Both the position numbers and the translations under genes were made by a program. Positions 47,536-59,630 of a stretch of 64,000 nt of DNA are shown piece after piece. This DNA is from Apium graveolens. Lineage: Eukaryota; Streptophyta; Magnoliopsida; Apiales; Apiaceae. Where the stretch lies: contig NC_133649.1 in the NCBI RefSeq assembly GCF_009905375.1, positions 226,135,275-226,199,274 on the forward strand, given 5' to 3'. The notes beneath the pieces are model-generated. The model was not told the DNA's origin. It did no database searches and saw nothing but the letters and a program-made list of their open reading frames with translations. Within the stretch, counting starts at the first letter, position 1. Each line of letters begins with the position of its first letter.

Positions 47536-50500
47536 TTGGCTTCATCTTCTGATCTCTCTGATGTCAGGAGTTGTTCTGAGATAGTCCTTTAACAAACATC
47601 TCTCAGCATATCTGAGTTCATCAATCATCCTCCTTTTAGCATCTTTAAGTTATGCAGAATCTTCACCAGTTTGAAAGATTGCAGCCCTGAGATCATTAAT
47701 TTTAGCTTTCTTTATGTCCTGATCTAGTCTGATCAAATACGCCTTGTCAGACTCAAGATTGAATTCCACAGCCCTGTAACCCAGAAAGGTAGTTATAATC
47801 TTAGCAGAGTTGGGCTTCATCTTAACATTATCACCCTTGTGATCTCTGTACTTTGGAAGATATGTGCTGTCAGACTTAACAGAATAAAGCCTTTTCTGTC
47901 TCTGAATCTGATTCGTCAAATAGTTTGCAGCACTTTCTGTTATTTTGTCATTCACTTGAAGTAAGAATAATACATGTTCCAATTCTTCATAATACTTCAG
48001 TGAAATGGCGTTTTCCCTTATATGATAAACCCTACCATCTGTCATGAAGTACAACAAAATGTGTTCTTTCAAGTAGGTATGGTAAACCATCTGCACAGAT
48101 TCTAGTTGATTCAATCTTTCAGGAGTTGCTCCAATACCTGGTTCACTTAAGGAAGTTGGATCATTGGTTGTGTTCTGTATTCTTCTTTCAACAGCACTTC
48201 CCAATCCAGTTTTATCTCTTGCTTCCTTTCCAGTAACCACTCTTCCTTCAAAACCACTTACAGCAGTCTTCTACGGTTGAGTCTGTTTGGCTTTGGTGAA
48301 TCCTGGTAGGAGTATCTTTGAAGGTTTAACATGAGTAATGTCAGAGGTTTCCTTTGATTTATCTTCTGATATCAAGTTAACTTGAGCTATGTTAGAGGTT
48401 ACTTGTTTCTTTGAGATATCAGAACTAACTCTATCTTTACTCTGAACAACTTGAGCCCCATCAGAGGTTGTCTTAGAAATTTTTCTTAAAGTCAGAGCAA
48501 GATCAGCATTTTCAACAGTAATTTCTTCATCCACAGGAGGCACATAAACTCTGATAGGTTCACCAATTTTCTCTTTGCCCTTAGACCTTGGATCTATCTA
48601 CAATTGTGATTTAGCCTTGGTTGCTTCATGATTTGTTCTTTCTTTTATCACAATGCCTTTGACTTTTGGAAGTTTCTTTTTACCAACAGAAGCTTCAAAT
48701 TTAGATTTGACTTTTTCTGACTTAAGTCTAGCTTCTTCTTCCATCAGACTTTCCAAGTCCATTCCTGGATTCTCCTTTAGAAATAACTGCTTGATAATTC
48801 TTCATCAAGATCCAAAAGTTCATCAGAACTTATCCTTTTACCAGTAGCAGAAGTAATTCTTTTACAACATCAGAACTTGTCCTGTGACTTATAATTTCAG
48901 CTCTTCTTGATGAGAAACTTCTACCTTGACCATGACCTCCACCCATTCCAGAGTTTCCCTGGTCATCTTTTTCATCATCCTTTCCCTTAAGTGTCTGATT
49001 AGTTTTGCATTTGGACTTAATTACTTTCTCCCCCTTTTTGGCATCAGCAGGTAAGAGAAGAGAGACAAACAATTCCACCGAGGCTTGGATTTCATCGAGT
49101 TGAGATTGCTGAGGAGCTTGATGTTTCAAAATATCAGCAATCTGAGACTGTTGCTTCTCTTGGATCTTCTCAATGTAAGCAACTCTGTCAAAGGTAGGTT
49201 GGAAGAATTTATTCTTATCAAGTTTCCTAGTCATATCTTGCTTGAGCAATTCTTCCTTAACTTGACGTAACTCTGCATGAGTTGTTGAATGGAGACCTTG
49301 CAGATGTCTAGTACTCAATGCAGTGACTCGAAGCTGTGTCTTGAAATCATCAGGAATTAACATTTCATCAGCTTTTGCCAAGTGCTCAGCAAGAATCTTT
49401 TCAGATGGAACAAAGGTAACTGAGTTCCATTCCTTAGTCCACTCCTGTCCTCTAGGAGTTTCACTCCAAGGTACTGGTGCTTCTCCTCGTACAAACTTCT
49501 TGACTAGTTCAGATTTAGAAACAGTTTGTGGAGGTGCATATCCTGAAGGACCAACTTCAGCAGCATCTACATTTGGAGCAACATCACCAGTATCATTAGC
49601 ATTTGCAGCATCAGAACTTACAGAATCAGTATCTTCTAATAAAACAACAGTATAAGAAGCAATCGAGGCTTCAACATCATCATCTAAGTGCTGATCTGTT
49701 TCCAAGTTCTGATCAACAGCCATATCCTGATGCTCACCTATATTCTGATCATCAACATCTAGAAGCAAAGAAGGTGTAGTAGACAATTCTGGAGTTTGAG
49801 TAGCATCAGTAACATGTGTTGTTGATGGATTAATTATTGTTGGAGCTTCTAAGTAGAGAACCTCAGGCACAACCAGGTTTTGAATATCAATTTCAGCATT
49901 TGTGCCTGGGTCTACAGGAGATACAGTTTTATGTACAGGAGACACAGATGGTCTATTTGCCTTTTCTGTAGCAGCTTCCTGAGTTGGAGACAATGAAGGA
50001 GGAGATGTAGTAGCTTTAGCAAATTCTGGTTCTTTGGAGATCAGAGATTCCTGATCTCCTTCCTTAGCTGCTGCTTCCTCATCATCTGAAGCTGGCCTTT
50101 TAGCTCTCTGTTTCTTGTATCTCTTTGAAGGTGGGGATTCCTTGGGAGGTTCAGCAGAAGTCATTCTTCTAAGCCTTTTGAGAAGCTTAGATCCCCCAAT
50201 TCCAGAATCCTTCTGAAAAGGAATCTTCTCAGCTTCTGTAACAACATGTTCTGATGCAGAAACCTGTTCCTCACTATCAGACTCATCTCTCAGAACAATC
50301 CTACTTCTCTTTTGTGGTGTCTGAGGAACAGTCTTTGTCCTCTTGGACTTGGAAGATGAAGGCTTCACAGTAGGTGCTGAGGATGAAGGGTTAGCTATCT
50401 GTGAAGGTGTGAGATATGTTTTAAGATATGTTCTGAGGGAGGGTTGAGGTATAGATGTATCTATTGTTTGTTCTGATGGTGGGTGTGGTGTTTGAGATGT

Positions 50501-51343
50501 GGTGGTAGGTTGTACATCAGGATAAACAAATCTATAGGTTTGAGGATCAGCATTTACTAGGATCTGTTTTACAGACTGAGGAATCTGTAAAGGTCTAACC
50601 ACTGTTTTCTTAAGGTCAGCATTTACCAAGTCATTAAAAGCTCGTTTAGCAATTTTAAAGGGTGGGTATAAGTCAGTGGTAGGTTGGGGTTCATCAGCAT
50701 AACATAAACTATATATAAGCTGGCAAAATCTAGCAAAGTAGACAACATTCCTATCCTCTGTCATCCTATCCCCAATAAAACCTATCACAACACTTGCAAA
50801 ATCAAAATGAGTTTGGTTAATAATAGCATACCCGATGTGCTGACTCATTATAGGAATGGCATCAAAGTTAGAACACTTATTCCCGAAGGCTTTAGTGATG
50901 CAGTCGAAGAAGAAGCTCTATTCTTTTCTGATATGTGCTCGTTTCAACTGTCCAAGCTTAGCCAAACTCCTCTCATACCCCAAACTTGCCATGAGCTGCT
51001 GTAGTAATGGTTCCTCCGGTGTTGAGAAAATGCAGCCTTCTGGTAAATGTAAGGCCTTACGAACTGTTCGAAGAGTTACCACATGTTCAGAATCATCCAC
51101 TTCAAAAACAATGCTGGGAGTACCATTAGCACCACCATTATCAAAATGCCCAGTCTGCCAAAACGTCAGAACTTGTTGGCTTGAAAAGACTGAAGGCTGG
51201 GTCAATGCATACCCAATTTCACTGTGTGCAAGAAGATCTTGCACAAAATGCAACTCAGACGGAGCTTCATCATGGTTTAGGATTGCAGCATAGTTGTTGG
51301 GAACGAACTTAGCTCCATCGATGATCAAATCCTTAGGTGCCAT
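47536..51343 (-). pseudogene. Large unknown ORF in env-like position of E
   Basis: The start at 51343 (MAPKDLIIDGAKFVPNNYA) is supported by the A-rich context and a CT-rich leader upstream. The N-terminal part has VLTFWQTGHFDNG, IVFEVDDSEHVVTLRTVRKA and LHLPEG, and ends with a TAG at about 50918, where KEWSFFFDC would be expected. In the same frame it continues through IGYAIINQTHFDFASVVIGF and a long Ser/Thr/Pro/Glu-rich, low-complexity middle, to a stop at 48830. Later frames (48271-48543, 47650-48240) with HTYLKEHILLYFM and FLGYRAVEFN extend it further. Similar long proteins are widespread in plant copia elements, and some are labelled longin-like in databases; I cannot assign a function. 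Its place next to the 3' LTR matches the env-like ORF of SIRE elements. The middle is probably disordered. Confidence 0.6.
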
Positions 51344-51872
51344 GAGAAAAAATTGAAAATGAAAATTGCCTATAAGGTGTTTGTTAAAATGTCTGTATGA
51401 AAAACCAACGTCAGGAGATGAGAGAGAGTAAAAGCAATGAAAGAGAGATAGAGTGTAAAAGTAAATAAAAGATTGTATAATCTTCTCTCTCTCTGACTTA
51501 TACTTGGTAAAAAAAATATAACCGTTGGACACCTGTCAGACATGCAGCAATAATGAATAGTTAATGGGCACGGGAAAACAGTAATCATTACTTATCACAT
51601 GCAGTTTTTCAAGGAAAAAGCGTTCCACTTACCCAGTAATCCCAGTAATTGAGGTAAGTCAGTTTTAATTCAAAATTTAAACTATTCCCACTTATTCAAT
51701 TATTTTCACTGCAAAACCAATATTCTGTAAAAATTTCGAGTGTGAGAATGACCAAAATAAAGCAAGTAAACAAGTACTGATATTTTAAAATCAGAACTTA
51801 ATTTAAATCAATAATTAAAATGGTCATCAGAATATTGATATATCAGGATTTAACAGTGCAGTAAAATTACAA
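51344..51872 (-). promoter_or_regulatory. Leader upstream of the large E ORF
   Basis: CT-rich on the minus strand between 51425 and 51500 (CTCTC repeats), as in many plant 5' leaders, then AT-rich up to the D insertion. No clear TATA box was seen. A GTTCCACTTACCC block near 51623 recurs as GTTCCACTAACCC near 60099. Confidence 0.35.
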
Positions 51873-51877
51873 ACATC
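51873..51877. repeat. Target duplication ACATC, left copy
   Basis: Matches ACATC at 59389-59393. Confidence 0.92.
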
Positions 51878-53250
51878 TGTAAGTCATATGTCATAGGCCT
51901 ATTTGTATATTTGAGGATTCAACTCAACTCAAATAAGAATGTAATAAGTAAATAGTGGATCTACCGTCAGAGAGATCTCGCAAAGTAACATCTGTCAGAG
52001 GATTCAGAAACAAGGTTCATCTACAGACTTGAGAAATTTATTCACTGGAAGAAGTTCAAGAAATTGATCATGCCTCAGTGATATAAATCAAGATTGTGGA
52101 TTTAATCAAGTGACAGAGATCTCGTCAGAGTATCATTAATTACAAGAATTTAATCTGAAAAAAATCAGAGTATCAAAGTCAAGACATGAAGAAACGTCAC
52201 GGAAGTTAGTCACTCATGAACCAGACAGTACATCGAGTGTCAACATTGAAGTGGTGGAATTGATTCATATATTTCAGTGATTTTCAGAAGATATACAGAA
52301 GAATAGATGCTGCTCAAGATTAGTATTAATTATCTATTAATTAATTAAGCCATATAATTTAATTAAGAGAATAAATTATATCTGCAAAGATTAATTTATT
52401 TGATTAATTGAATTAATTGATTAATTAATTCTGAATTAATATTAAGAATTTTCAGAATTTAAATTGGTTTAAAAATCTGTTTAATTCAACAAAGACAACT
52501 GATTGTACTAGTATGACAATCGGTATGACAATCAATAGTCATACCGAAAGTCATGCTAATTCAAAAGGATTGTCTTACCAGAATTATTATAGGATTTAAA
52601 TCTATTTATTTTCAGCAAAAACAATCTGTTTGAACTACTATGACAATCGGTATGACAATTGATAGTCAAACCGAAAGTCTTGCTAGTTCATTCTGATTGT
52701 CTTGCTAGTTCTAAAAGATAGTCCTACCGAAAGTCTTGCTGAGCCAAAAAGAGATTGTCATGCCAGTTCAATTCTATTCGGTTGATTGATTAAAAGAAGC
52801 AGAAGTAGTACAATCACAAACAGAACACAGAATTCAAGAACAAAGCAGAAAAGAAAAACAAGAAGAAATATTTCATCTTTTCATCTGCATACTTCAAGAT
52901 TAAATTTCTAGATTGTAAAGTTAAATCCAATCCACTAGAAATCTTTATCTTGCTCTTGTGTAACAATCTAGCGGATCAAAATCCCTAGAACTTAATCTCA
53001 AATCGCGTTTAGCATTTGATTCTAATTATTGCAAAAATAGAAAAAGTTCATGTCGAATTTATTCTAAATTTGTGATAATTAATTTGAGATTAATTCCTTG
53101 TAATCGATACAGTTGTTGTAACACCTTTCAAGTTTAATAATATTCTTATTTAACTTGAATTTTGTTTCATATTTTTTATTCCGCATTTATTCGATTATTC
53201 GGTACTGTTTGTATTCAACCCCCCCTCTACAAACACATTGGGACCTAACA
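51878..53250 (+). repeat. 5' LTR of D
   Basis: TGTAAGTCATATGTC to GGGACCTAACA. It contains a hairpin with a perfect 10-bp stem, TCGGTATGAC and GTCATACCGA (52520-52547), repeated with one stem mismatch at 52647-52674. Confidence 0.95.
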
Positions 53251-53252
53251 AT

Positions 53253-53264
53253 TGGTATCAGAGC
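53253..53264 (+). other. Primer-binding site of D, initiator tRNA-Met type
   Basis: TGGTATCAGAGC, two bases after the LTR. Confidence 0.92.
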
Positions 53265-53345
53265 CTTCTGATTAACGCACAAATCAAGATCCTAGACTTT
53301 TGTGATTTTTAACTCCTTGAATTTTTATTTATTCAAAAATTCATA

Positions 53346-55855
53346 ATGACTTCACAAAAAGTTGGAACCGTTAAAATTCCACTATTTGATAAAGAAAATT
53401 ATATCATGTGGAAGAAGAAGATGCTATTATTTTTACAAGTTGCAAATCCCAAATATCTGAACTTGTTAAAGAAGGGTCTAAAAACTCCGATGGTTATTGA
53501 ACCAGAGGTGATAGTAGATGATGTTGTGATTACCAAAGCTAGAACCTATCCAAAAGAGCCTGAAGATTTTAGTCCTGCTGAGAAGGAAGAAGCCTCCTTG
53601 GATGCCAGCCTTTAATTAATATTAATTGATTCCCTTGATCCCTTGATGAACAAACATGTGATGAACTGTAAAAATTCCAAACACATGTGGGAAACTATTG
53701 AGGTGATTAATGAAGGCACAGAGGAAGTTAGGGAGAACAAGTTGGAGATCCTAACCTCTGAGTATGAACATTTTAAATCAAATCCAGGAGAAGGAATTAC
53801 TGAAGTGTTTGAGAGGTACAATGCATTGATCAACAACCTGAACATAAATGGAAAATTTTATTCAATCAGGGAGGTCAACAAAAAGTTCCTTTTAACACTG
53901 CCAACTCATCTTGAACATAGAATCACTGCCATTAGAGAAGCTAGAGATCTGAGTGAGATTTCTTTGGATAGACTCTATGGTGTGTTAAAAACCTATGAGT
54001 TGGAGCAGATTCAGCAAAAGGAAGTCTACGGGAAAGATAGGATGATTAGCACATCTACTGCACTTGTAGCTGAAGGTCAACAACAACAACAATCTCAACA
54101 GTTAGAGAGAATGGTACAGTTTTCCAAGGCTGAGGAAAATGTGTTAGTAGCAGAATATGATCCTCCTACTACAAATCAATCAAGTGATGATTTTTATTCC
54201 TTGGAAGAGCTGGAGCAATTAGAAGATGAGTCAATGGCCCAAATTGTCAAGAGATTCTCCAATGTCAGATTCAGGAGGAATCCCAAGCTTAAGTACAAGT
54301 CCAACTACAACAAATTCCAGAAAGGTGGATCTTCATCCTCTAACACCAGCAGTGGTGGATACAAAACAGGGATGGTTGATCGGAGCACCATTAGATGTTA
54401 TAACTGCAATGAGTTGGGACACTTTGCCACAGAATGCAGGAAGCCAAAGCAAGTAAGGAAGAACTCTTATGATTCCAATCAGAAGGGTAACTCTGAAAGG
54501 GCTTATCTGGCAAAGGGAAGAAGCTGGGATGATACTGATAGTGAAGATGAAGAAGAAGGGAATCTTGCTCTTATGACTATTGAGGGAAAAGCTTCATCAT
54601 CAAGAAAAGAGGTAAAATATACTGATGCTGAATTAGTATATCATCTAGGAGGCAACTTAGATAATGCACGTCATGATAATGAACTGTTAAGTTTACAGAT
54701 CACAGACCTTGAGAAAGAGGTCAATGAATTAAGACTTGTGCACATTAATCAAGACAAATTAAAAGAACAAGTATCTTTTCTAGAATAGAGTTGACTGTTA
54801 TAGAAAACTCGAAACTATTCTCAAAGACAAGATCACCGGTCTTGAGACTAAGGTTAGAGCCTACTTCAATTCTTGTTCGAAGGCTAAAGAGTTCTACAGT
54901 AAGCAAGCTGTTAATAAAACATCTGGAATAGGTTATGATTATAGTGTTGCTCTTGGAGAATTAGGCATAAACTCCCCTCCTCATGTCTGTGCTAAAGGGA
55001 GGGAAGTACCACATGTGCTTAAGGGTGTTGATGAACCCCTCTATAAGCCATCAATTGCTGAACCATTTGATGCGACCTCTTCTGTTATTCAAGAAGAAAT
55101 ACGTGCTGAGGATCATGCTAATGAGAAGATTGTTTCCAAGTCAAGTGAGTCGAAAGTTCCAGTCAAAGTTGTGAAAGCAACTAAGACTAACTCAGACACA
55201 CATGAGTTGGATAACAAAAATGCCATGTCTACCATGCATAAATTGCCTGCTATTAATCACTCTCATAAAGCATGTAGTGTTGCTAATTGTATGTCTTGTG
55301 CTTTTAATATGATGTATGCTTATTTTAATGGTAAGCATGTTTCTAATGATAAGACTACTCCTCGTCAGCATGTGAATAACAAGAAGCATGATAGGTCTAA
55401 GACTGCTAGTCCTTCTAAGGCTAGAAAGGAGACACTTGTGCCTAAGCTTAAACAGAAATTTGTTAAGGCTGTTTACAAGGTCAAATGTTCAGTCATTGAG
55501 AAAGTTGAGACCATTAAAGTTAAAAATGTTGTTTTGCCTGACAAAGGACAATTCTACAAGTATGCCGGGCCCAATCAAATTTGGGTTCCGAAGAAGGTCT
55601 AATCCATTTGTAGTGCAGGGCATTAAACAGGTGTAACCGGTAGTGTGGATTCTTGACAGTGGATCATCAAGACATATGACCGGAGATAGAGCCCTGCTAT
55701 CAAATGTTGTTGAGAAAGCTGGCCCACTGGTTACCTTTGGAGATAACAACAAAGGTTTATCTGAGGGATATGGCTGGTTGCAAGCTGGGAATGTTATCAT
55801 TTTAATTTTGTATATTGTGCTAGGTTATTATCAGGAAGCAGTATCTAACATATAG
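53346..55855 (+). pseudogene. SIRE-type Gag and protease fragment
   Basis: The start at 53346 (MTSQKVGTVKIPLFDKENY) is followed by MWKKKMLLFLQ, typical of SIRE gag. A TAA at 53613-53615 interrupts the frame, which resumes in the same frame with NKHVMNCKNSKHMWETIE and TLPTHLEHRITAIREA. Zinc knuckle RCYNCNELGHFATECRKPK at about 54393-54450, then an acidic DTDSEDEEEG stretch and a coiled-coil-like end. A TAG at 54786-54788 and a frame change lead to 55015-55602 (long Lys-rich spacer ending QIWVPKKV). The protease start, WILDSGSSRHMTGD, is at 55643 in a third frame. Sequence breaks off after VTFGDNNKG near 55760, before integrase. Confidence 0.87.
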
Positions 55856-56215
55856 CACCAGTGACGAGACTTGAGAATATTACGACATATCACGCACCTG
55901 ATGCACATTACACTTGGAATTGGACTCTAGTAAGATGTGTACAAGTGTACTCCTGGTTGGTGAGTCAAAAGAGGAAGTCAGTGCACCACAGTTCATGGAC
56001 TTTGTAGCTGCAGATCTATTGGACTATGCAATCTCTTCTTCACAATCTCACTTCAGGTTGGTATGAACTAGTGTACTACTCAAGCAATCGTCAAGGACAT
56101 GGTATGACACTCTAACTGAAGTTATAATTTTATATGAACTAGTAGAGTCGTCATATTTATAACTCTCTTATCACTAGGCACAAACATATTGTTTTATATG
56201 TGCAGTGAGTTTTTG
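55823..56215 (+). pseudogene. RT relic in D, shared with C1
   Basis: Fragments resembling copia RT: APVTRLEN (about 55855), LVGESKEEVSAPQFMDFVAA (55950-56010) and SSRTWYDTLTE (about 56085). The same fragments in the same order, with shared stop positions after ELVES, lie at 2570-2940. No YxDD box. Confidence 0.72.
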
Positions 56216-57450
56216 GAGAAAATCAAACTTTTTTCTACATTAGTGATTTCTTATTTCATGTAAAATCCTTTGAAATCACTATTGTACATCATTTCTCTCA
56301 AAAGATTAAATGTATAATTTTCATTCATTATATATCTTAAGTACAATTTATCTCTCTATTGCCATATCTTCTGTGATACAGGTTCAGTCTCCAATGACTT
56401 TCTTTCATTGACAGTCATGAGGTTGAAAACCCACAACATCTATCCCAGACTATAAAGACAAACACAGAAACAGAACCAACCAACACTCTCTTACCACTAA
56501 ATGTAGTATGAATGAGCGTGAGGGAGATAGTGCCTTAGTGCACCACATAAGGAAGGTTCTGTAGTCAACCCAGTAGCTCTGTCTCCTACATAGATGAGTA
56601 GTATTTAAACCGAGACAACTGCTAGCTCCCATACATCTTCTCAAAAAGATGTAATGGCTGAAAAGGCACAAAAATAGTTACTAGATTCATTCTCTCAACA
56701 TGGTTCATCTATTGAAATTTGTCTGTCGGCCAAGGTATCCAATATAGTGTCACCAATACAAACATAAACAATTCTTGATGCATAAGGAAAGGTTACACAC
56801 ACAAAGGATGAGTTGACAAAAACAAGAGTTTCAACCATTTTAAGGTCAGATTCGATTGTTCAAGGTTCGTTATTGGACCAATTGCCTTTACAGGTGTTAG
56901 GAGAGGATACTGATCCAAAAGCCATATGTCAGTGGTCAGTGTCTACCTCCCCAGGCTTAAATCCCCTGGATGCATCTGCGGATAGTGGATCTGACATAGG
57001 TGCAGATCGGCAACTTGTTGACAATGATTCAGATATTACCTGATGAGTCACAAGGAAATGTCTTCACAGACATTAGAAGGGAACTTTGATCTTTATGCTA
57101 AATTCGTTGGATCATTGTTTACCTTCCCAGAATTCAAATCTGGAACCCTAAAAGGGAAACTAGCAACTTGTAGATTATGACTCAGATTCATCTGACGAGT
57201 TTAACAAGGATGGGGATTTGTGAACTCCCATTGCACCACCTGTGACCTCCTTAAGGATGGCTAAGGTGATTTTCCTTGCAGGTACAGCTGATTTTTGGAA
57301 CTATGAGAGGAGTGATACACTTGTGAGAATGAGTGTAAACACGAGTGGAGAGAAGAGTGAAACACATGTGAGGTACACTAAACAGAATCACACACTCACA
57401 GTGAGGAAGAAAGAGAAACTACTTGTTATTTCTTTTCCAACCAAGTGAAA
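56216..57450 (+). pseudogene. Decayed 3' ORF region of D
   Basis: Matches 5218-6440 of C1. The best open piece is 56813-57043 (ILRSDSIVQGSLLDQLPLQ, SPGLNPLDASADSGSDIG) and a second is 57242-57448 (MAKVIFLAGTADFW). No known domain. Frame-breaking differences between the copies show that both have decayed. Confidence 0.45.
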
Positions 57451-57484
57451 TATGAGAACTCCTTCAGACAACGACATACATTCC

Positions 57485-57785
57485 TTCTCTAAGGGGGAGA
57501 TAAAAGCTTAAGAAATAGTTTGGAGGATTCCTCAACTAAGGGGGAGAAATAGCAGGGAGGAAGAAAAAGATCCTACATGTACACTACACCACACCGTTGT
57601 TGTTTGTAACTACGGATCCTATTGTTCGGGAGAGGTGGTAAACACAAGGTGATTTTCTAGTAAGGGAAGAAGCTGTTAGGGGAGTACCATTGGTTTTTAT
57701 CTGTGGATCCTATTGTACGGGAGAGGTGGTAAACGAAGGTGATCTTCTTTAATCAGTTGATTCTCATAGGGGGAGAAGCAAGAGA
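57485..57785 (+). repeat. Repeated purine tracts and GGATCC units in D
   Basis: Purine tracts of the AGGGGGAGA type occur near 57491, 57540 and 57769, besides the true tract at 58006-58014. GGATCCTATTGTTCGGGAGA near 57615 and GGATCCTATTGTACGGGAGA near 57706 are each followed by GGTGGTAAAC and AAGGTGAT. Confidence 0.65.
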
Positions 57786-58005
57786 GATATGTGCTTCTTA
57801 ACAGGAAATGTGGTTGTACAAATGAAGATGAAACTACTTGAAGATATGTTCAGTCTAGAGGAACAACTACTTGGAATCTGGAAAATGTTAAATGTCTTCC
57901 AGAAACTTTTCTACTATTTACTTTGCATTTCAGTTTATATCTTTTTCTTATTTGTTAGTTGAGTTATCCTCTAGGTATTTGTGTGTTATTGTCTAACAAA
58001 CAAAT

Positions 58006-58014
58006 AGGGGGAGA
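58006..58014 (+). other. Polypurine tract of D
   Basis: AGGGGGAGA, two bases before the 3' LTR start at 58016. Confidence 0.85.
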
Positions 58015-58015
58015 T

Positions 58016-59388
58016 TGTAAGTCATATGTCATAGGCCTATTTGTATATTCGAGGATTCAACTCAATTCAAATAAGAATGTAATAAGTAAATAGTGGATCT
58101 ACCGTCAGAGAGATCTCGCAAAGTAACATCTGTCAGAGGATTCAGAAACAAGGTTCATCTACAGACTTGAGGAATTTATTCACTGGAAGAAGTTCAAGAA
58201 ATTGATCATGCCTCAGTGATATAAATCAAGATTGTGGATTTAATCAAGTGACAGAGATCTCGTCAGAGTATCATTAATTATAAGGATTTAATCTGAAGAA
58301 AATCAGAGTATCAAAGTCAAGACATGAAGAAACGTCACGGAAGTTAGTCACTCATGAACCAGACAGTACATCGAGTGTCAATATTGAAGTGGTGGAATTG
58401 ATTCATATATTTCAGTGATTTTCAGAAGATATACAGAAGAATAGATGCTGCTCAAGATTAGTATTAATTCTCTATTAATTAATTAAGTCATATAATTTAA
58501 TTAAGAGAATAAATTATATCTGCAAAGATTAATTTATTTGATTAATTGAATTAATTGATTAATTAATTCTGAATTAATATTAAGAATTTTCAGAATTTAA
58601 ATTGGTTTAAAAATCTGTTTAATTCAATAAAGACAACTAATTGTATTAGTATGACAATCGGTATGACAATCAATAGTCATACCGAAAGTCATGCTAATTC
58701 AAAAGGATTGTCTTACCAGAATTATTATAGGATTTATATCTATTTATTTTCAGCAAAAACAATCTGTTTGAACTACTATGACAATCGATATGACAATTGA
58801 TTGTCATACCGAAAGTCTTGCTAGTTCATTCTGATTGTCTTGCTAGTTCTAAAAGATAGTCCTACCAAAAGTCTTGCTGAGCCAAAAAGAGATTGTCATG
58901 CCAGTTCAATTCTATTCGGTTGATTGATTAAAAGAAGCAGAAGCAGTTCAATCACAAACAGAACACAGAAGTCAAGAACCAAGCAGAAAAGAAAAATAAG
59001 AAGAAATATTTCATCTTTTCATCTGCATACTTCAAGATTAAATTTCTAGATTGTAAAGTTAAATCCAATCCACTAGAAATCTTTATCTTGCTCTTTTGTA
59101 ACAATCTAGCGGATCAAAATCCCTAGAACTTAATCTCAAATCGCGTTTAGCATTTGATTCTAATTATTGCAAAAATAGAAAAAGTTCATGTCGAATTTAT
59201 TCTAAATTTGTGATAATTAATTTGAGATTAATTCCTTGTAATCGATACAGTTGTTGTAACACCTTTCAAGTTTAATAATATTCTTATTTAACTTGAATTT
59301 TGTTTCATATTTTTTATTCCACATTTATTCGATTATTCGGTACTGTTTGTATTCAACCCCCCTTCTACAAACACATTGGGACCTAACA
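58016..59388 (+). repeat. 3' LTR of D
   Basis: Same length and ends as the 5' LTR and followed by ACATC. Confidence 0.95.
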
Positions 59389-59393
59389 ACATC
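59389..59393. repeat. Target duplication ACATC, right copy
   Basis: Pairs with 51873-51877. Beyond it the sequence of E resumes. Confidence 0.92.
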
Positions 59394-59630
59394 TCAGAAA
59401 CAGAATCTTGCAAGAATAAGAAATTCCATTAATATATTAAGAGAATACATCCATGAAATAGAAATTACTTCAGAGCGTTACAAGATTGTCCAAAGCTACT
59501 AAACCTAACATCAACAGCTTTTGTCCTTGGCTAAAAAGCCGGACAAAGCTGACGATGAAGAAAAATAGGAAGAAGAAAATAAATATTTCTTCTTCCGACT
59601 CTCTACAAAAAGAATAGCGAGTCGAATGAT

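Larger units (their letters stand above)
51878..59388 (+). mobile_element. D: complete non-autonomous SIRE-like copia element
   Basis: 7,511 bp with LTRs of 1,373 bp each (51878-53250 and 58016-59388), TSD ACATC, a tRNA-iMet-type primer-binding site and a polypurine tract. The interior has a decayed gag-protease (53346-55855) followed directly by the end of a degenerate RT relic (from about 55823) and the same 3' region as C1. Integrase and most of RT/RNase H are missing. The LTRs differ by roughly 1-2% by eye, so the insertion is moderately young even though the interior could not have supplied its own enzymes. It is inserted in E. Confidence 0.93.

Noticed and set aside
53253..53264. tRNA-like sequence after LTRs
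   Set aside because: Only the 12-18 bases complementary to a tRNA 3' end are present. These are primer-binding sites, not tRNA genes.
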